A DNA stretch of 64,000 nucleotides from NCBI RefSeq assembly GCF_040958095.1, contig NC_091227.1:18405776-18469775 (forward strand), in the 5' to 3' direction. This document shows, one piece after another, positions 58,879-64,000 of the stretch. The DNA is from Procambarus clarkii. Lineage: Eukaryota > Arthropoda > Malacostraca > Decapoda > Cambaridae. The notes under the pieces were generated by a model. The model worked only from the letters and a program-made list of their open reading frames with translations, ran no database searches and was not told where the DNA came from. Position 1 is the stretch's first letter. Each line of letters opens with the position of its first letter. The translations under genes were made by a program, and so were the position numbers.

Positions 58879-59075
58879 GTATGAGTGGCAGTGAAAGAAT
58901 AAGAGCAAGGCTGGAACAGTTGGATACGTTAGATGAAATTGGCGGTGGAGCAGTGCGTGAGGTTGGAGGACTTACCCAGGATGAGTTTACTTATCGTCTG
59001 AATGGCCTCAAGCAAGAACTCATCGAGTCATGGAACTCTGACCAGCGTGTTAAAGCTCTCAAGATAGCTATTCAG
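58879..59075 (+). CDS. VPS35L: VPS35L exon 6, followed by a GC donor
   Basis: Encodes GMSGSERIRARLEQLDTLDE and, after a linker, LTQDEFTYRLNGLKQELIES, then DQRVKALKIAIQ, matching AMSEKVRTRLEELDDFEE, LTQQDYVNRIEELNQSL and DQKVKALKIVIQ of human VPS35L. Acceptor 'ttactttatcag'. The frame requires the exon to end at CAG, 59075, so the intron begins GCTAGT, a GC rather than GT donor. The nearby GT at 59081 would leave the wrong phase. Confidence 0.95.
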
Positions 59076-59714
59076 GCTAGTAATTTAATGTTAAAATAAT
59101 TATGTAACAAGAGATAGTTTGTTTAGCATTGGATGTGATACCAAAATTCTAGTACAGTATGTGAATTATTGGTGAACCCTCAAAATAACCCATTAACAAG
59201 CAGCGATATACATTTAGAATATAATTCTTGAAATTGATTGCCATATTTTTGTTGTTAACCCCCTAACATGCAGCTGAGAACTTGCACTCATAATTACCTA
59301 CGCCTGACAGCTGGGTGGACAGCGCTTCGGATTCGTAATCCTGAGGTACCGGATTCGATCCCCGGTGGAGGCGGACACAAATGGGCAAATTGTTTCTTTC
59401 ACTCTGATGCCCCTGTTACCTAGCAGTAAATAGGTACCTGGGAGTTAGACAGCTGCTACGGGCTGCTTCCTGGAGGAGGAGGCCTGGTCGAGGACCGGGC
59501 CGCGGGGACACTAAACCCGAAATCATCTCAAGATAGCCTCAAGATAACCTTTGCACAAAACAAACAAAAATTATCATGAGCATAGCTCTTGTCCTGTAAC
59601 AACACCTAGGTAATTACACTTAGGTAATTAACACAATTGTCTTTGTATGAAATGGGTGATGAAAGAAAACTAGTGTACATATCTTCAATCATATTTTTGT
59701 TTTAAATTTTACAG
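59076..59714 (+). other. VPS35L intron 6, GC-AG type
   Basis: The 639-bp intron starts 'gctagt' and ends 'ttaaattttacag'. It holds SINE copy A3. Confidence 0.85.
59301..59548 (+). mobile_element. tRNA-derived SINE, copy A3
   Basis: 'gtggacagcgcttcggattc', 'cggattcgatccccggtgga', 'tagcagtaaataggtacc', 'cgaggaccgggccgcgggga', 'aatcatctcaagata'. Very close to A1 and A2, so recently active. Confidence 0.9.
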
Positions 59715-59845
59715 TGTGTGAAGTTATTAAGCCTGTCTGCACCAGAGCATTTCTACCCTAGCAAGTTTGTCCTTGTGATAGATATCTTGGACACACTAGC
59801 TACACTTGTCTACCAACGACTCAAGCTCAAGTCTGAGACTGGGAA
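59715..59845 (+). CDS. VPS35L: VPS35L exon 7
   Basis: Encodes [20 protein letters not shown], then VIDILDTLATLVYQRLK, almost the same as [25 protein letters not shown] of human VPS35L. Acceptor 'attttacag', donor 'ggaa|gtaggt'; phase 0 in, phase 2 out. Confidence 0.95.
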
Positions 59846-60411
59846 GTAGGTGTATTATAATTATTAATGAATAGATGCTTTTATTAACAAAAACCTATAA
59901 TTTTTAAGTAGTGACTTAAAGTATGTGGTTCGTCTAACTTGAGCAGCTTACTTTAACACGTTTACATTCCTGATATGTTCTCTTACCTGTATCCTTTAGA
60001 GGTGTTCTGGGTATGAGCGATTAGGTAGAGCTTTCAAAGGGGAAAATTTATAATTACTATATTTCATATTTGCACAGCAGTTTATTATGTTATTTTTGTT
60101 TACGTGTAAATGTTTAGAAATGATTGCTCTGTTTTATGGTAAAAAGAAAAATAGGATGGTATTTGTTATTACATAAACTGTGATAAAACATACTTTTCCT
60201 GCTGTGCAGCAAGTCAGCCAGTTTTGTCATATTTATACAAACAAATTGTACAGCTGTTTATCATAAAACAGCTTCACTTTCTAGTGTGTGGTTTGGTCAA
60301 CATATTTCAGCTAGGTTATTGTGACTCCTCGTCTACTCATGCATTATCTACATTGTTTTTATTAGCTCTTCAGTTACATTCTAGTTCATAACTTCACACT
60401 GCTCTCCTTAG
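59846..60411 (+). other. VPS35L intron 7
   Basis: 566-bp GT-AG intron, AT-rich, no element seen. Confidence 0.7.
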
Positions 60412-60560
60412 TTTTGCAGCTGGTGGGAGTAGTGCTGGCAAACTGGAGGCCCAGGAGACAGCTCGGAACTGGTTCTACAAGTGGCTTCCATCAGAGAACT
60501 CCTCCCAAGACTTTATCTTGAAGCTGCTCTTTTGCCTTGTTATTCCATCTTCAATGCTCA
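60412..60560 (+). CDS. VPS35L: VPS35L exon 8, with a one-base deficit
   Basis: Acceptor 'ctctccttag' before 60412 (the AG at 60419 gives an immediate stop), donor 'gctca|gtaagt'. The first half reads GKLEAQETARNWFYK, matching AKETCLNWFFK in human. The second half reads ASIRELLPRLYLEAALL, matching ASIRELIPRFYVEASIL, but in the other frame: one base is missing near 60478-60484. Counting one lost base, both exon boundaries agree with their neighbours in phase. This is either an assembly or sequencing error or a real lesion. Confidence 0.9.
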
Positions 60561-62741
60561 GTAAGTCTACATGCTAGTAAAGGTGTAATTTATTATTTTT
60601 TTTCATGTGCTAAACATTTATTTTAGTAAGTAAAATGAGACATTCAATCTTTCTGTTGCTCCTTATCATTTGTCATAAGACATTATTATTCATTTATCAT
60701 TTTGTGTCCCTAACTCCACTTTGTACATCCCTTCACACCTATGATTATAAAGTAATTGAATCCTCTTTATATTCTATAAGTTTTCAGAATTGCATACATT
60801 TTCAAATTATTGATGTCAATCTTCAAGATTTCCTATTTATAATAACAAATCATCTTCATAAAAAAAATCAATCTTTCAATGCATATGTAAATCACTTTCC
60901 TAAGTAAGTTCTAAGTACGACTCTGTACTTCTACAGAGTACTTCTCTGTAGAAGAAGTACTGTACTTCTCTGTGCTTCAGAGTTCTAAGTTCACTGCTGA
61001 AGCATAATGTTACTGACCTTCAATTAGGCTCTGGCGTGGTCAGGGTAGGTTAACATTCTGCAACAGTTCAACAAGGAACTTGTCAAACTGCCTTCACCAG
61101 AACATACTGGCCATAGGTAGATATTGGAAAATACTCAATCCAGTCCAGAATGTAAACTTAAATGGTTGTGTCCTGGCAAGTTACCCGAACTCCTAATAAA
61201 GATTTCTAACCCATCTTCTCCTCGGATCCTAGGCTAGAGGAAAACTCACCCTTGGGCAAGTACCAGATGAGCATAAAGTTTATGCTCATCTGGGGGTGCA
61301 AAATGTGTAAATAGGTGTGGGGAGAAGAGGTAACAGGAACATCATCGGCATCCCTTGACACTTTACCCGACCCAGGAAGAAGTGGGTCATCATGAAGAAA
61401 GCTTGCCCAAGACAATATACTGGTAGTGCAGGCACGAAACCATGGAGAGACTAAGGAGGCAGATTATGTAAGAATATTCAGTAACTCCCGAAGTACAGAT
61501 GTCGCCACAGGGTATAACCCATGAAGAACATTTTCTGTGAGGTGAACAACTGGATGATTTTGGGTCCCTGGAGGAGCCTATGGCTGAACCTGCCAGACCA
61601 TGCTTAGCAACTGGGAATGAACAGTGCAAGATACCCTTGTATGAGGATTGCAAAGAGTGGCTTCAAACACAAGGCAAGATGCTAAATGAGGATTGACACC
61701 ACAGAAACTACATGCAAGGTTTGCCAGAGAATCCAGAGGTGATTACCTAATTACCTAAGGTAATTTCCTCTGGATTCTCTCAAAAACTTTGCATGTTGTT
61801 TCTGTGGTGTGAATCCTCAATTTAGCATCTTGTCCTGTGTTTGAAACTACATGAGGAGTAGGGTCGAAAGATAAACCAGAAAAAACACTTTTGGGGGCAG
61901 GATTAAGAGCCAATGCTGAACTGGCGAAAGTGGAACTAGGAAAGTATGCAGGCTGCAACACACTCCAGCTTTTGGAGGATCATAAGAGAAACTGGACTGG
62001 AGGAAATACACTCATTTGTCTCATTGATAACACTGCAAATGAGGAAAGTATCCACAAACAGGGAGCTGATGGCTCACAGTTGGTGAGTTCCAACTGAGGA
62101 ACATTGAATGTGTCTCTGGCCATTGAGAAAGCTAGAAGATAAGCACTAACTGGAATTACTGAAAGGAAGGAGACACATTTAGTGAAAAACATTATTGAAA
62201 AAATTTATGAAGTCTAGGTGCAGAGCTGGTCTTCACGCAAGAGACACTGTGGAAAGCAAACCAAATGACCACTGGTTCCTCAACATGGAATAGATTCCAC
62301 AACAACAGTATTCCATGATATAGGCAAGAGATCAAGACTGAGCCCAAACTGGCGGTGTTGGGTTAATGCCCAAGGCAAGAAGACACACATATTTCTACAT
62401 AAAACTACGGTACTGTACTGTATTTTCAATTTACACTCAATTCCATTATCCATTAATTTTCTGACATTAGCATTGTTTTGTTAATAAAATTTTGCACTGG
62501 AATTTTCCAAAGTTAACAAATTTTCTTCACTTGAGAAAATATATAAAATGGAACAAAAGAGAGTTCCATTTTTATCCTTACTCTTTTCTAAGGGAAAAAG
62601 TCACATATTACCTATAATTTGGATATGTATTGCCTTTTATATATTTTAATAATCCTCAAGTAATATTGTAAACAACTTATCTTGTATCTGTTTGTGATCC
62701 TTGTTCACCAATTATATAATTTGTCTTTCCATTATTAATAG
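60561..62741 (+). other. VPS35L intron 8 with foldback repeats
   Basis: 2.2-kb intron. A small palindrome group is at 60915-60975, a near-perfect short hairpin at 61266-61296 and a longer inverted repeat at 61662-61853. Otherwise no known element. Confidence 0.65.
61662..61853. repeat. Inverted repeat, about 85-bp arms
   Basis: Left arm 'cttcaaacacaaggcaagat' to 'ccagagaatccagaggtgat' and right arm 'cctctggattctctcaaaaa' to 'tagcatcttgtcctgtgttt' are reverse complements with some mismatches, around a short centre containing 'ttacctaaggtaa'. Confidence 0.85.
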
Positions 62742-62912
62742 AGAAGGAGAACAGGCTCTTGCAAGATTATCTCGGATGATCCGTGGAATTGGTGATCCTC
62801 TGATGGCTGCTTATGCACGAATGTATGTGTGCCGCATGGGCTTTGAGTTGCACCATCACTCACTCAATATATATCAGAGAGTATAGAAGATTTTCTGCAT
62901 GCTCTGAAGCAG
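62742..62912 (+). CDS. VPS35L: VPS35L exon 9, with a one-base deficit
   Basis: Acceptor 'ttattaatag', donor 'aagcag|gtatgt'. Encodes [20 protein letters not shown], then MAAYARMYVCRMGFEL, matching [20 protein letters not shown] and RAYLCRVGMEV in human VPS35L. Near the end the frame runs into TAG at 62884, while IEDFLHALKQ, matching FFDFLLTFKQ, continues in the other frame, so one base is missing, probably within 62850-62884. With it, the exon ends in phase 0. Confidence 0.92.
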
Positions 62913-63195
62913 GTATGTTTTTGTGTACATGGCCTGTTTACTTGGGCTTATCTTAAAATAAGAGGCTGGCATTGGTCTCTTAATTCAGGTCTTTCAATGA
63001 TGCTTGTATGCATTCTTGTAATGCATACAAGCCAGTCCATGCCATCAAAGTAAAAATTAGGCGATTATGATCTACTTATTCTACAGGCATTTTAAAGTCG
63101 CATTCTTTCTTCAGTCTAGTATTAAAGCTTCTTAATTTTTAGACAAAATTAGTATAACTAATTTATTTTGTTAGTCAAAATGTTTACAATTCTAG
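62913..63195 (+). other. VPS35L intron 9 (start)
   Basis: The next expected VPS35L exon (with a PALDWI-like block) is not in the remaining 1.1 kb. Confidence 0.6.
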
Positions 63196-63331
63196 GGACC
63201 TATGGCCAGAAGGAGAAGCAGACATGAATATGGGTGAGGATAAGGATTCTCTGGCCGTTCGTGTTTTTCTCTCCGCCGCTCAGGTGGATGATGCAGTGTC
63301 TGGCCAGCAGTGCCCCCCACCACGTCCTGCA
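63196..63331 (+). CDS. Unidentified exon-like block
   Basis: A 136-nt segment with acceptor 'gtttacaattctag' and a strong donor 'cctgcag|gtaagc'. One frame, entered at phase 1, is open: DLWPEGEADMNMGEDKDSLA, then VRVFLSAAQVDDAVSGQQC and PPPRPA. Composition is protein-like and GC-rich against AT-rich flanks. It does not follow VPS35L exon 9 in phase (phase 0 reading hits a stop) and I do not recognise the protein. It may be an alternative or relic exon, or part of another gene. Confidence 0.35.
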
Positions 63332-64000
63332 GGTAAGCCATATTGTGAATGGCAACACTACTGGGAAGCACAGTGTAATGACGGCTTCTTTAGGAATTAC
63401 CAACTTCAAGGGGAGTCAAGCTGGTTTACTATATTTATGCAAAAGCATACCGTTTGTGGTAGAAAATCTCTGGTTAAATTTCATATTATAGCTGCAAATA
63501 GATTAAACTATTTTAAAGAGCAAATTAAGTAAAATGTCATTGATGAGAACATTTTAATGAATTCCTGGCTAATAATAATGATGAAACTGGATTTAACTGA
63601 ATTGTACCCAAAGCACAACTTTTGCTAAAAGGTTAGACTAAAAAGTGTCGGGTTGTAACGCATTAAGAAATTCCATGCACAACTTCCCTGTGGTCTACTA
63701 TCCCTCGAAGAAGGCTTAGGTAACAATGAGGATTTTCTTGGGCAGGTTTCACAATAATTTTAGCCCAGAAGTTACAGTATGAAATGAAAAAAGTGGGGCA
63801 TTAGGTACACTAGATTCAAGCATTGTTGCTTTTAGATTATGTTACTGGTCAACCTAATATATAACAATCTGAAATCTTCTGATGGAACTATAACATGCAA
63901 GGCTTTACAACCCAAAATGAAATGAGAAATTATATTTCTCTGATACAACCTTTGGAGCTAGGCATTATATATACTTTAAAAAGGTATTAATGTAATTATG
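63332..64000 (+). other. Window end, nothing recognised
   Basis: AT-rich, presumably VPS35L intron 9 continuing beyond the window. Confidence 0.5.

Overview
The window looks like a stretch of decapod crustacean nuclear DNA, most likely a freshwater crayfish. The evidence is short exons with GT/GC-AG introns, a very high load of tRNA-derived SINEs, several LINE families, DIRS and hAT remnants, and long (TA)n, (GT)n, (CT)n and (TAA)n microsatellites. The species is an inference from repeat style. I could run no database search. Most long open frames here are microsatellite artefacts or transposon debris.

Two protein genes are supported, arranged head to head. On the minus strand lies a TLC-domain membrane protein of the TLCD1/TLCD2 type. 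Six coding exons (35911-35721, 12247-12165, 9228-9099, 8376-8147, 6945-6856, 6394-6363) join in perfect phase to 251 codons plus stop. Its first intron is about 23.5 kb and holds most of the repeats in the left half. On the plus strand the right third holds the N-terminal part of VPS35L (C16orf62), the large subunit of the Retriever endosomal recycling complex. Eight coding exons run from 43536 to 62912, and the gene leaves the window on the right. The two genes concern membrane lipid composition and endosomal recycling. Nothing in the sequence says they act together beyond their divergent order.

Layout: 0-5.6 kb, AT-rich DNA with LINE fragments. 5.6-12.3 kb, TLCD exons 6 to 2. 12.3-35.7 kb, TLCD intron 1 with a 170-bp satellite, a LINE C-terminus, SINEs, minisatellites and a MITE. 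35.7-36.05 kb, TLCD exon 1 and a CpG-rich 5' flank. 36.06-39.93 kb, a 3.9-kb hAT-like insertion flanked by an exact 8-bp direct repeat and carrying a perfect 94-bp inverted repeat and a ~425-bp tandem duplication. 39.9-43 kb, LINE remains. 43-64 kb, VPS35L exons and introns, including a deleted DIRS-like element in intron 4.

The points most worth checking are: a GC-AG intron in VPS35L supported by frame; two one-base deficits in VPS35L exons 8 and 9 whose flanking phases agree again; the hAT insertion beside the TLCD 5' end; the perfect 94-bp hairpin arms; a possible alternative TLCD first exon at 18.6 kb with matching phase; and an unidentified exon-like block at 63.2 kb. I found no convincing sign of a wholly new biological system.
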